This document shows positions 9,149-17,732 of a DNA stretch of 64,000 bases, piece by piece. The position numbers and the translations under genes were made by a program. The DNA is from Methanobacterium sp. ERen5 (GTDB lineage Archaea > Methanobacteriota > Methanobacteria > Methanobacteriales > Methanobacteriaceae): the NCBI GenBank assembly GCA_024167805.1, contig CP099988.1, positions 372,001 through 436,000 on the forward strand, written 5' to 3'. How positions within the stretch are numbered: position 1 is the stretch's first letter; every line of letters starts with the position of its first letter. Below the pieces are notes generated by a model that was not told where the DNA came from, did not search any database, and saw only the letters and a program-made list of their open reading frames with translations.

Positions 9149-11641
9149 ATGGTAGAACTATGGAAAAAAATAGTTTTGTACATGATCCTGGTTGTCATAT
9201 TCATATTTTGTGTACAATCAGTTTCGGCTTCAACCATATCTGTTTATCCTGGGAACAGTATTCAATCTGCAATTGATAAATCTTCAAATGGAGATACTAT
9301 TTTAGTCTATGATAAAAACAAAGCAGCTTATACCTACAAAGAAAGTTTGTACATCAATAAAAAAATTCATCTAAAATCCAGTGGAAAAGTCATTATTGAA
9401 GCAAAAAATACGAGTTCTGCCGTTGTTACAGTCAATTCCGAAGGTTCAGGATCTTCTATTCAGAATTTTGAGATGACTAAAACCAACTACTGCATCGTAA
9501 TAAACAACGCCAACAATTGTTATATCTCTGGAAATAAAATTAAAGGTACTTCACTGGTTGGAATTCAGTTTTATGGGGATGTTTCTAATTCTAAAGTTCT
9601 TTATAATCAAATAACTGGTGTAGATCCACGTGTAGGTAACGGTGTAAGTTTTGAATACGGTTACTGTAGCTACAACAATGTTTCAGGAAACACTGTATCG
9701 AATTTTTTAAATGGAATTCTGTTCAACAACAGAAGCGAATACAATTCTGTTGAAAGCAACATTTTAACCTGCACAGGTAGGAGTGGGGTTGGAATTTATG
9801 CAACAGACAACTCACGTTCAATGAGGATCATTGGAAACACTGTTTCAGGGGCTGAAGATGGAATAGCAGTGCAGCAGATAGGAACTTCAGTTGCAGCCAA
9901 TTATCTCATCAACGGTAACACACTCAATGGAAATAATAATGGAATGTGGCTTCGTTTAGAAAACAGTACAGTCTCAAATAACTTGGCCAACTCCAATATT
10001 TTGAGTGGAATTGATTTAACTGGTAAATATAATAATATTTTGAGTAATAATGCTTCCTACAATGGTATATGTGGAATAACAATTTCTGGTGTTTGTGATG
10101 ATGATTACAATCTTGTTTCAAAAAATGTGCTCAGTCATAACATGGCAGGAATAAACAGTGCAAGTCAGCGATCCTACTACTCCAACAATGCCGTATCCTA
10201 CAATACCAAGAACGGTATGATTGTTACAGCTAATCATTCTAGTTTAATTTACAACAAGATCAACAACAACGGTGGGAGTGGTGTGCTTTGTATAGGATTG
10301 TACAACCTTATAAAATCCAATCAGATCTCTAAAAACAATCTTGGAATTTACCTTCAAATGGCATCAACTGCTGATTACAACACTGTGAGCTATAACAATG
10401 TGTACTGTAACCAAAATGGTATAAACAGTGCAAGTCCGTACTCACAGTTATGTTACAACAATGTTAGTAGCAATGCAGAAAATGGAATTATTAACAATGC
10501 AGGACATGTTTCAATTAATTCTAATTTGATTAATAATAATAAATGCAGTGGTATCTTGTCCATAGGTACCTACAACAGTTTCACATCCAACAATATCTCG
10601 GGAAATAGCATGGGAATTTGCCTACAACAAGCATCCGATGCTGATCATAACTACATTAAATCAAACTCAGTGACCTACAATAAAAACGGTATAAATAGTG
10701 CCTGTTCATATTCAAACTTCGGTTACAATACAATTACCAACAACAACGGTACAGGACTAACCATCACAGGATCGTGGTGTAATATCTATGGAAATTCCTT
10801 GAGTTACAACAAGGTAGCTGGACTCACAATAACAGGTAGCTACAACAACGTGACACAAAACTCTATTTACAACAACCTATATGGAGCATCATTTAGTAGT
10901 GCTCTTGCAGCAGTTTTTAACTTCAACAGCGTGGTTGGAAACACCTATCAACTTTACCAACCTTCAAATGGAGGAACCTTATTAAATGCCCAGTTCAACT
11001 GGTGGGGTTCAAACTTACGACCACTGAAAGTTTATGGTGCATTCAACTTTTCAAGATGGTTGGTGCTTAGATTAACCGCAGTGAAATCTCAAATTGCAGG
11101 AACAAGCTCATGCGTAATTGCAGATTTAAATCATGACTGGCAAGGTAAGGATATTTCAAACCTAGGGCATGTGAAAAATGGTTTCACCATTTACTTCCAC
11201 AGCACCCTTGGAACCATAGGCTCAAAGGTAAAAACTGTGAACGGAACTGCAACAACATGGTTTAAATCCGTCAATCCAGGAACTGCAACTATTAATACGG
11301 TTTTAGATTCACAAAAAACTCCAAAATCTGTTTCAGTGCACTCTGCAGTTAGATTTATCAACCTGTCCAAAAATGCCATCAACGTGTCCAACACAAAAAC
11401 AATCCAGTTAACCTACAGTATGCCAATTAAATTTGGAAGCAAAGTTTTCATAGAGCTTAAAAGCAGTAGTGGAAAGAAAATATCAATCAGCAAAATGATA
11501 AAGTCCAATGTTCTTACAATTTCACATGCTAAACTTTCTAGGGGAACCAAATATATGTTGGTCGTACACACCGGGACTATAACTGACATGAACAACAAAC
11601 CAATGCCCATTTACAGCATAGGTTTCACCACAGCAAAATAG
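9149..11641 (+). CDS. secreted right-handed beta-helix (NosD-like) surface protein
   Basis: An 830-residue exported protein. The N-terminus is a signal peptide (LWKKIVLYMILVVIFIFCVQ then SVSAS) with likely cleavage after VSAS. Next is a NosD/pectate-lyase-type start (VYPGNSIQSAIDKSSNGDTI), followed by about 500 residues of short Asn/Gly-rich parallel beta-helix rungs (NNxxSGN/NGIxxxS type). After a NWWGSN motif comes an Ig-like stretch, and the C-terminal 90 residues resemble an Ig-like domain (TIQLTYSMPIKFGSKVFIEL). I see no C-terminal membrane anchor. Such proteins in Methanobacteriales are called adhesin-like. The first 200 residues closely match the gene at 17733. The promoter region carries two TGTGA-N6-TCACA-type sites. 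Confidence 0.85.
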   Translation: MVELWKKIVLYMILVVIFIFCVQSVSASTISVYPGNSIQSAIDKSSNGDTILVYDKNKAAYTYKESLYINKKIHLKSSGKVIIEAKNTSSAVVTVNSEGSGSSIQNFEMTKTNYCIVINNANNCYISGNKIKGTSLVGIQFYGDVSNSKVLYNQITGVDPRVGNGVSFEYGYCSYNNVSGNTVSNFLNGILFNNRSEYNSVESNILTCTGRSGVGIYATDNSRSMRIIGNTVSGAEDGIAVQQIGTSVAANYLINGNTLNGNNNGMWLRLENSTVSNNLANSNILSGIDLTGKYNNILSNNASYNGICGITISGVCDDDYNLVSKNVLSHNMAGINSASQRSYYSNNAVSYNTKNGMIVTANHSSLIYNKINNNGGSGVLCIGLYNLIKSNQISKNNLGIYLQMASTADYNTVSYNNVYCNQNGINSASPYSQLCYNNVSSNAENGIINNAGHVSINSNLINNNKCSGILSIGTYNSFTSNNISGNSMGICLQQASDADHNYIKSNSVTYNKNGINSACSYSNFGYNTITNNNGTGLTITGSWCNIYGNSLSYNKVAGLTITGSYNNVTQNSIYNNLYGASFSSALAAVFNFNSVVGNTYQLYQPSNGGTLLNAQFNWWGSNLRPLKVYGAFNFSRWLVLRLTAVKSQIAGTSSCVIADLNHDWQGKDISNLGHVKNGFTIYFHSTLGTIGSKVKTVNGTATTWFKSVNPGTATINTVLDSQKTPKSVSVHSAVRFINLSKNAINVSNTKTIQLTYSMPIKFGSKVFIELKSSSGKKISISKMIKSNVLTISHAKLSRGTKYMLVVHTGTITDMNNKPMPIYSIGFTTAK

Positions 11642-11741
11642 TACCGACCTTTAAGATCAAAGAGAACAATTATCGAAGGTTTTTGATCTAATTCTAAAAT
11701 AAATTAATACAAAAAAAGTGATCTTATCAGATGTAATTTGC

Positions 11742-12191
11742 TTAGGATTCATCCATTTTGTTGAGTATTGTCCTTATATTTTTCAATGATTTGTGGAGGG
11801 TTTCCATGTCTTCATCGGAAATTGAGGATAATTTTTTCATTATCTGTTGATTTGAATGTGAATGCCAATCCTCAATGATTTGGTTGCCCTTTTCTGTCAG
11901 AGCTATGTTAATTACCCTCCTATCATTTTGATCTGGTATTCTCTCTGTGAGTCCGTGTTGAACCAACTTGTCTATGAGTGAAGTCATGTTTGATTTAGAT
12001 ATGCAGACTTTCCTTCCTATTTCAGACATTGGGAGGGGACCGCGCTTCTTTAAAACCTTAAGAACATGGAAGTAAGAATGGGGCATTGAATTGTGTTTTA
12101 AACTTTTTTTGTGTTTAAACAGTTTGTTTCTAAATAGTGGAAATAGTAGATACATTTCCTCTGTAACTTGAATTAATCGTTCTTTATCCAT
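11742..12191 (-). CDS. MarR-family transcriptional regulator
   Basis: About 149 residues. It has the MarR winged-helix layout: an N-terminal dimerisation helix, then GPLPMSEIGRKVCISKSNMTSLIDKL as the helix-turn-helix region (about residues 52-77), the wing QNDRRVINIALTEKG, and a C-terminal dimerisation helix. I place the start at ATG 12191, because GAGG lies 7 bases before it and only one base before an alternative ATG at 12197. The next gene in the same orientation (12447) encodes a Met/His-rich protein with inverted repeats upstream, so the regulator may control that gene or itself. Ligand unknown. Confidence 0.9.
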   Translation of the reverse strand: MDKERLIQVTEEMYLLFPLFRNKLFKHKKSLKHNSMPHSYFHVLKVLKKRGPLPMSEIGRKVCISKSNMTSLIDKLVQHGLTERIPDQNDRRVINIALTEKGNQIIEDWHSHSNQQIMKKLSSISDEDMETLHKSLKNIRTILNKMDES

Positions 12192-12446
12192 GACCATTCC
12201 TCATCTAATGGCCCATTCCAATTAAACCTGTTGAATTTCCGCATATGTAAGGAATGGAGTCCCATTATCAATTTTCTTACTACTGCTTTGTTGGATTAGG
12301 TTTAAGTACGTATCTAAATGCTCCTTAAAAATATTCTTTTAGTCGGTTTGATCGAGTTGGATCATATATTACTATACAGCAGATTTTAGGGACTGTCTCC
12401 AGTCCCCATAATATGTTGTTAATAATTATTTTTTTCTATATTTTTA

Positions 12447-12775
12447 TTATTCTTTAAGCATATCACGAATCATTTTGAGCATTTCAAGTTTTTGTTCAGA
12501 CATTGAAGCCTTCATATCTAACCTGGCTGCTATAATTTTCTTTTTTCCTTCATGATTTCTGCTTTCTGCTCTTCCATGGATATTTTCATGTCCATCTTTT
12601 TTTGCAGCAGTTTCTTTTTATCTGCATCTGAGAGTTGTTCCATGACCTTTTTCATGAAGATCATTTTGTCCCCATTACCATGCATTCTGCTTTGCATGGC
12701 ATGATGTTTCATATAATGATGCATTTTGTATCTGCTTTCCTTATCCATCGGTCCGAAATGTTTTTCATCACACAT
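12447..12775 (-). CDS. small Met/His/Lys-rich helical protein (frame break at 12541-12546)
   Basis: About 110 residues when read through a one-base deletion in the A6 run (minus strand) at 12541-12546; without repair the frame stops about 30 codons early. The continued frame reads KIIAARLDMKASMSEQKLEM and then LKMIRDMLKE, in keeping with the preceding MDMKISMEEQKAEIMKE, so the two parts form one helical protein. The N-terminal third is rich in His and Met (MHHYMKHHAMQSRMHG), which suggests metal binding. I prefer ATG 12775 (GGTGAT just upstream) over ATG 12796. No signal peptide is evident. I do not recognise a family. It may be regulated by the adjacent MarR protein. Confidence 0.6.
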
Positions 12776-12836
12776 AGTATCACCATTTTTCTCCATTTTT
12801 TTTGAGCTGATCTGATATCAAAATAATGACCAACCC

Positions 12837-12916
12837 ATAGTTATACTATAGAACTATCCTATTAATAAATGTTCTGTTTTATAACTATTCTGTATCATAC
12901 TATTATTAAACAGAAC
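12837..12916. promoter_or_regulatory. inverted repeats upstream of the Met/His-rich gene
   Basis: Two inverted repeats lie 60-140 bases before the start at 12775: ATAGTT (12837-12842) with AACTAT (12852-12857), and GTTCTGTTT (12871-12879) with AAACAGAAC (12908-12916). They could be operator sites for the nearby MarR regulator. The AT-rich composition makes short repeats common, so this is tentative. The rest of the gap up to 13244 shows nothing recognisable. Confidence 0.3.
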
Positions 12917-13244
12917 TAAAACTTGTATTACTAAAAACAGATTTATAACCCACAACCACATCCCAACAGCATCCAAGTTAATTTAAATAAAGGTTTAATT
13001 TAATAAAAACTGATTTTAGGCTAAAGAAACCACCCCCACATATTTTAGTAACCAATTTTAACCAAAAATCATATTAACAGGTTTATTCAAATTCAGTTGA
13101 AAAATAGTAAAATTAAGTTTAAGTAAAATTAGGTGTATACATCCAATTTCCAACAAGTTATCTATTTGATGATCAGGTAATGGACGTATATTTTTGATTC
13201 ATATAATTAATTCTAAGTAACTAAATTCTTTGAAGGTGAAATAA

Positions 13245-14093
13245 GTGGACATTATACAGGCAATAATTTTAGGAATTGTTCAGGGTTTGGCAGAATTTTT
13301 ACCAGTGGCCAGTGCTGGACAGGTTATTTTAGTAACACATATATTAGGAGTTACATTCCCTTCACAGTCAGATGCTCTGGCATTTAACACGTTACTGCAC
13401 TTGGGAACACTCACAGCCATCGTTGGTTTCTTCTACAGGGATCTCATAAAAATTATCAAAGCATTCATAGACAGTTTATTAGATATATTCCGACAAAAAT
13501 TCAAAGAAGGTCTTAAAGAAGATGTTTACAAGAGGCTCGCATGGCTCATGCTCATGAGCACAATACCTGCAGCAGTAGTTGGTGCACTATTTAATAAACA
13601 GTTTGAAATCCTTTTTGGAAGTGTTGTTGCGGTTGGAATATTCTTAATCATCAACGGGTTTATACTGTACGGTACCAACTATGCAAAGAGGGGTAAAGAT
13701 ACAGTTAAACAACTCACCTTTAGAAACGCATTTTTAATAGGTGTTTTCGAATCTCTTGCCCTGTTTCCAGGAATTTCAAGATCAGGAACCTCCATCAGTG
13801 CAGGCCTATTTTTAGGTCTTGAACGAGAATGCGCAGCAAGATACGGGTTTTTAATAGCCTTACCAGTCATAGGTGCAGCAGTCCTATTCGAAATCAAAAA
13901 TATAGGCGCACTATCACAAAACAGTCCTCTTACAATGGTTGCTGCCTATCTCGCAGTGGTTGTATTTGGTTACCTGTCAATAGGGCTTCTGATAAGGCTC
14001 ATAAAATCATCAAGCCTCAAGGTATTCGCATATTACTGTTGGATCGTTGGTGCTTTGACTTTGATTTTGAGCTATGCATATGGATTAATCTAA
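13245..14093 (+). CDS. undecaprenyl-diphosphatase (UppP/BacA) family protein with altered active-site residues
   Basis: A 282-residue membrane protein with the two UppP signatures: an N-terminal QGLAEFLPVASAGQ (residues 13-26) and LALFPGISRSGTSISAG near residue 175. UppP removes a phosphate from polyprenyl diphosphate to recycle the lipid carrier for wall and glycan synthesis. Compared with E. coli UppP, the conserved Glu17 and His30 positions are Gln13 and Gln26 here, while Glu21, Ser27 and the PGxSRSG Arg are kept. It may therefore be a divergent or non-hydrolytic paralogue. The start is GTG at 13245 with AGGTGA at 13234-13239. Two exported or membrane genes follow on the same strand. Confidence 0.85.
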   Translation: MDIIQAIILGIVQGLAEFLPVASAGQVILVTHILGVTFPSQSDALAFNTLLHLGTLTAIVGFFYRDLIKIIKAFIDSLLDIFRQKFKEGLKEDVYKRLAWLMLMSTIPAAVVGALFNKQFEILFGSVVAVGIFLIINGFILYGTNYAKRGKDTVKQLTFRNAFLIGVFESLALFPGISRSGTSISAGLFLGLERECAARYGFLIALPVIGAAVLFEIKNIGALSQNSPLTMVAAYLAVVVFGYLSIGLLIRLIKSSSLKVFAYYCWIVGALTLILSYAYGLI

Positions 14094-14218
14094 CTAAATC
14101 TTTAACCCATGAAGAAACATATTAACATAACCAAAAAAATTATAAATTATTGATTAACCTGTTTAAAGATGATTAAACCAAATTAATTAATTATTATAAG
14201 AATTGAAGGTGAAATATT

Positions 14219-15238
14219 TTGAAATTTAACAAACTGAACATTGTGGGGATTTTGATGATCCTCTTTGCAGTTTTAATGGTCTTTACTAATTTTTTAGACA
14301 AGATAATGTTGATGCTTACCTACCATTTCCTAGAGGGTTCTTCTCAGGGAAAATCAATCATACTCTTCGCAGTCATGGGAAGCATCCTACTTCTGTATCC
14401 CCTCTTCAAAGTGAATGGATTTATAGGATCCAAAATCTCAAACCTAGGATCCCTCTTCAAATTTGAACCAAAAAAATACCTCAAGATCACCATTTGTTTG
14501 TTAATTTTAACATATTTAGTTGGAATGTTGACAGAACTGTTAATACGGTACAAATTCGGAGTATCACCTTTCAACACTTTTATTGCTTACAACAGTTATT
14601 CCTACAGTTCAACTGCCCTAACACACAGCCACGTATTTAAATCCATGTTGGGACTGGTGATAAGTAACTTTGGAATTCATATCAATGCCGGTATAAATGC
14701 CGGTGTGGCACTCATCCCCTACACTTTACCGCTAGCTTTGATAGTGTTTGTAACCTATCCCCTCATCTATGTTGGTGGGATGATTGCTGTTGCAAATGAA
14801 AAGAGATTTTTGTATCAGATATTACTCGCATTCGCTGTTACAGTGTCTCTAATAGGTGTGCTTGATGGAGGTTTATTTTCCACCCCTGCATTAGTAGGTC
14901 TTGCCACACTTTTAGGTATTTACTTCATTAAAAAACCATTTAAAGCCAAAGATTTAATAAAACCTAGTGTTATAATAATAATACTCATCATACTTAGAGT
15001 TAGTTTAGGAATTTTAGGTACGAATACTGTAGTGCATGAAATAACCATACTGAATCCTTCAGATCATATTGATCTTCAGTCCTACAACGTTACAAGCATC
15101 CAAAAAATGGATAATAAAACTGTTTACAGTGTTCCAGGAACCATTAATGATAAAGTTTTACTAATGGGACTAACAAGGGATTTGAAGGGAAATGGAACTG
15201 GATTTTTCTTATCCTGGAATATCTACTCATTTGTATGA
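14219..15238 (+). CDS. polytopic membrane protein of unknown function
   Basis: A 339-residue protein with about eight hydrophobic segments and a short soluble C-terminus of roughly 70 residues. The TTG start at 14219 is supported by AGGTGA at 14207-14212. A loop around residues 120-145 is rich in Ser, Tyr and His (YNSYSYSSTALTHSHVFKS). The second half contains INAGINAGVALIPYTLPLAL and a Gly-rich segment. I do not recognise the family. It lies between the UppP-like gene and an exported protein in the same orientation, each with its own ribosome site, so the three may work together at the membrane. No catalytic residues can be named. Confidence 0.65.
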   Translation: MKFNKLNIVGILMILFAVLMVFTNFLDKIMLMLTYHFLEGSSQGKSIILFAVMGSILLLYPLFKVNGFIGSKISNLGSLFKFEPKKYLKITICLLILTYLVGMLTELLIRYKFGVSPFNTFIAYNSYSYSSTALTHSHVFKSMLGLVISNFGIHINAGINAGVALIPYTLPLALIVFVTYPLIYVGGMIAVANEKRFLYQILLAFAVTVSLIGVLDGGLFSTPALVGLATLLGIYFIKKPFKAKDLIKPSVIIIILIILRVSLGILGTNTVVHEITILNPSDHIDLQSYNVTSIQKMDNKTVYSVPGTINDKVLLMGLTRDLKGNGTGFFLSWNIYSFV

Positions 15239-15368
15239 CTCATTTCAGATAAATAACTGAATTATCGATAATTAACTAATTTGTATATATTATATTAAGG
15301 GCACCTATTGGGGTACAAAAGAAAATTTTGAAAAGATCATTTGTAAAAATTATTAGGTGACAAAAAAT

Positions 15369-16199
15369 ATGAGTAAAAAAATTTGGGTCACAGTCATAGC
15401 TCTGGGATTAATTGCAGTTATTGTAGGGTATTCATATGTAACTGTTTCAAACGGACCTATAGAACCCTTGGGACGATTATCTTTCGTTAAAATTGCTAAT
15501 CCCGATATGTATCCCGGACATCCGCATGCAAATCTATTAGGTGTATATGCACTTCAAAGAAATTCTAAATGTGCCATGGTACTGCACTTTGCCGGAAGTT
15601 CCAATTACAGAAGCTTTCCAGAACTTGCTAATGACACTGCCAGCCACCAAACAGGGAATGTTTACATCATCGAGGTCGCATTTATAGATACTCAAGGTGG
15701 AGGTTCAAAGAGCATGAGTCAGATAGATCTGTTTGATTCGCTTAAAGTAGCTCTTTACGGTGTTCCTGACGGTAGGTATAAGTACATGTCTGATGGAACA
15801 ATTTACAACACCTACGATGAAATGATGGCACATGTAAACCAACTTGCCCAACAGCACAATCAAACAGGACCTATACCAACGGTTTGGCACGGAACTGTGA
15901 GGACAGACAACCCATTGATGGATCCAGGATGTGGATTTCCACTATACTTCCAGATCATGACCAAAACCTACGGTATTGTACCGGCATATGTTTACACCGC
16001 CTATGGACTACTGCAGGTTTTCATTTACAGTCCATACTGGAAATATGAGTTAACCCATGCAACTGAACTTCAAACACTCTACAACGAAGGTGCTTTGAAC
16101 CTTGATAAAAGTAATGTGGCTTCAAATGTTGACAAGTACTACCAAAATTTAAGTAAACAGGAAACTATTTCACAGGAAAACTTGACTAACTACGATTAA
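15369..16199 (+). CDS. membrane-anchored or secreted protein of unknown function
   Basis: A 276-residue protein with one N-terminal hydrophobic segment (KKIWVTVIALGLIAVIVGYS) and a soluble extracytoplasmic part. I take ATG 15369 as the start because AGGTGA at 15355-15360 precedes it by 8 bases; the in-frame GTG at 15357 lies inside that ribosome site. Visible features include YPGHPHANLLG near the N-terminus, a single Cys in MDPGCGFPLYF, and several His residues, but no family I recognise. The gene is the third in a plus-strand row after the UppP-like and multi-spanning genes. A hairpin terminator follows directly. Function unknown. Confidence 0.65.
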   Translation: MSKKIWVTVIALGLIAVIVGYSYVTVSNGPIEPLGRLSFVKIANPDMYPGHPHANLLGVYALQRNSKCAMVLHFAGSSNYRSFPELANDTASHQTGNVYIIEVAFIDTQGGGSKSMSQIDLFDSLKVALYGVPDGRYKYMSDGTIYNTYDEMMAHVNQLAQQHNQTGPIPTVWHGTVRTDNPLMDPGCGFPLYFQIMTKTYGIVPAYVYTAYGLLQVFIYSPYWKYELTHATELQTLYNEGALNLDKSNVASNVDKYYQNLSKQETISQENLTNYD

Positions 16200-16209
16200 A
16201 ATCGTGAAT

Positions 16210-16240
16210 GAGGGCGAAAACCCTCTAAATTCCCTTTTTT
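16210..16240 (+). terminator. hairpin plus T-tract terminator
   Basis: GAGGG (16210-16214), a six-base loop and CCCTC (16221-16225) form a short stem, followed by a T6 run at 16235-16240. It lies 11 bases after the stop of the exported-protein gene. From 16241 to 16546 I see only AT-rich sequence, presumably containing the promoter for the CruF-like gene at 16547. Confidence 0.6.
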
Positions 16241-16546
16241 ATATAAATCTTTAGATTATGAGTTACATAATTTTATGTTAACAATTAGCATTTTTATAAT
16301 GTAGAACCAAACTCAACCTAATTGTAATCTGTGACATTGCTTTAAACAAGGATTTTGAATATTAATTTGTAACAGAAAAAGATATTTAGGTCGATATTGT
16401 TTGGATTTAACCCGTTGATTAGGTTTATAAATGATTAATAATAAAATAGTATTAAGATATTAGGTTAAATTATACTCCAATGAATTGTGTGAAGTAATTT
16501 AGATGAACATTAGAATTCTTTTACGAAAATCTACTTTGGTGAACTA

Positions 16547-17469
16547 ATGATCAGTTTATTGTTGGATTTATTGATACCGGTATTCGCAATCTTTATTGTA
16601 GTATTTTCAAAGCGTTTGGATATAAACCAAAATTTTTACATTAAATTATTCTTTGGACTGTTTGTTATTTCCATTTCCAGCGCCATTATTTCCTACTTAA
16701 TTCCATCACCCATACTAGGACTAGTTGGATCGTTTTATATGTGGTTAGCATTTGGATTTGTTTTGCTACATTCTTCAAAGGTTTTAGGGAATAAAAAAAC
16801 CTTGATATTTTTCATCGTTGCATATTTATTTGGTTTTATATTTGAAGCGATTGGAGTCAAGTATGGCGGCATATTTGGTATGCCCTACTACTATCAAAAC
16901 ATACCAACCTTCTTTTTCGGATTAGTTCCAATTTCTACGCCCATATCCTGGTGTATTATTATTTACTTCAGCTACACCATTACAAATTTGTTTCTGTTCG
17001 GATTTGGGGGAAAAAACCCAGAAAAACTGATGACAGGCCATATTTTTGGGTCATGATCGTTATTCTTTCGGCCATAGGTGGATTAGTAGCACTTAACTTG
17101 GACATGATCCTGGACCCTGTTGCTGTTGCTCCACAAGTTGGAGGGTGGGTTTGGACAGGTGGAGGTCCATACTTCGGCATACCCATAGGCAATTTCATTG
17201 GATGGTTTTTGGTTTCTGCTGTGGCAATATTAATTTTTAGATATTACGAGTCAATATCATCAAAAACAAACCCTAAATATGAATTAAATATTCCTTTAAA
17301 TTCATATATTGTGCTGCTCTATTTCATTTATTTCTTAGAAAATGCAGTTCGAGCATTTACACTCGGTAAAATGGATTATATCCTAATCGGTGCAACCACC
17401 ATGATGCCCTTCGTTTTAGTATCGTTGTTGGTTTTGATGTTTTTCTGGAAGAATGAAAAACATTACTAG
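16547..17469 (+). CDS. CruF-like membrane protein, copy 3 (frame break at 17011-17016)
   Basis: A third paralogue of the genes at 5078 and 6042. The N-terminal part (to about residue 155) has EAIGVKYGGIFGMPYYYQN. The C-terminal part continues one frame back with MILDPVAVAPQVGGWVWTGG then GPYFGIPIGNFIGWF. The motif residue His (S/T-H-G/A-W) of the other copies is replaced by a Gln-Val-Gly-Gly context. The join aligns exactly if one A is added to the A6 run at 17011-17016. The run plus following C also forms the slippery heptamer A AAA AAC in the correct phase for a -1 shift. A sequencing deletion is the likelier cause, given many similar breaks in the window; decay is also possible. A beta-helix surface gene follows, as after the first CruF cluster. 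Confidence 0.7.
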
Positions 17470-17642
17470 CATTCTTTTTACTCCCAAATAATGATTTATC
17501 TGCTTACAGCCTCCATAAAAACGTGAACTGTAGAAATTAAGGATGGCCTATTCTAATTAAGAGGATTTAATAGGGCAATTTACACTAAAATATTATTTGT
17601 TTTTTGTTGAAATCAGGATATTTCCAGAATGAACACTGTTTA

Positions 17643-17658
17643 TGTGATTTTTATCACA
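17643..17658. promoter_or_regulatory. palindromic operator candidate upstream of surface gene
   Basis: TGTGATTTTTATCACA is a perfect TGTGA-N6-TCACA palindrome, 75 bases before the preferred TTG start at 17733 and about 15 bases upstream of a TATA-like ATTATATG (near 17674-17681). It matches the sites at 8819, 9070 (one mismatch) and 53300. Confidence 0.55.
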
Positions 17659-17732
17659 GGATTGGTGTGAAATTATTATATGTGTAGTGATTGTACATAA
17701 AAAATTACAAATATTATAGGTTGGTGAGATTT

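Noticed and set aside
15357..15368. GTG at 15357 as start of the exported protein
   Set aside because: The GTG lies inside the AGGTGA ribosome site that correctly serves ATG 15369.
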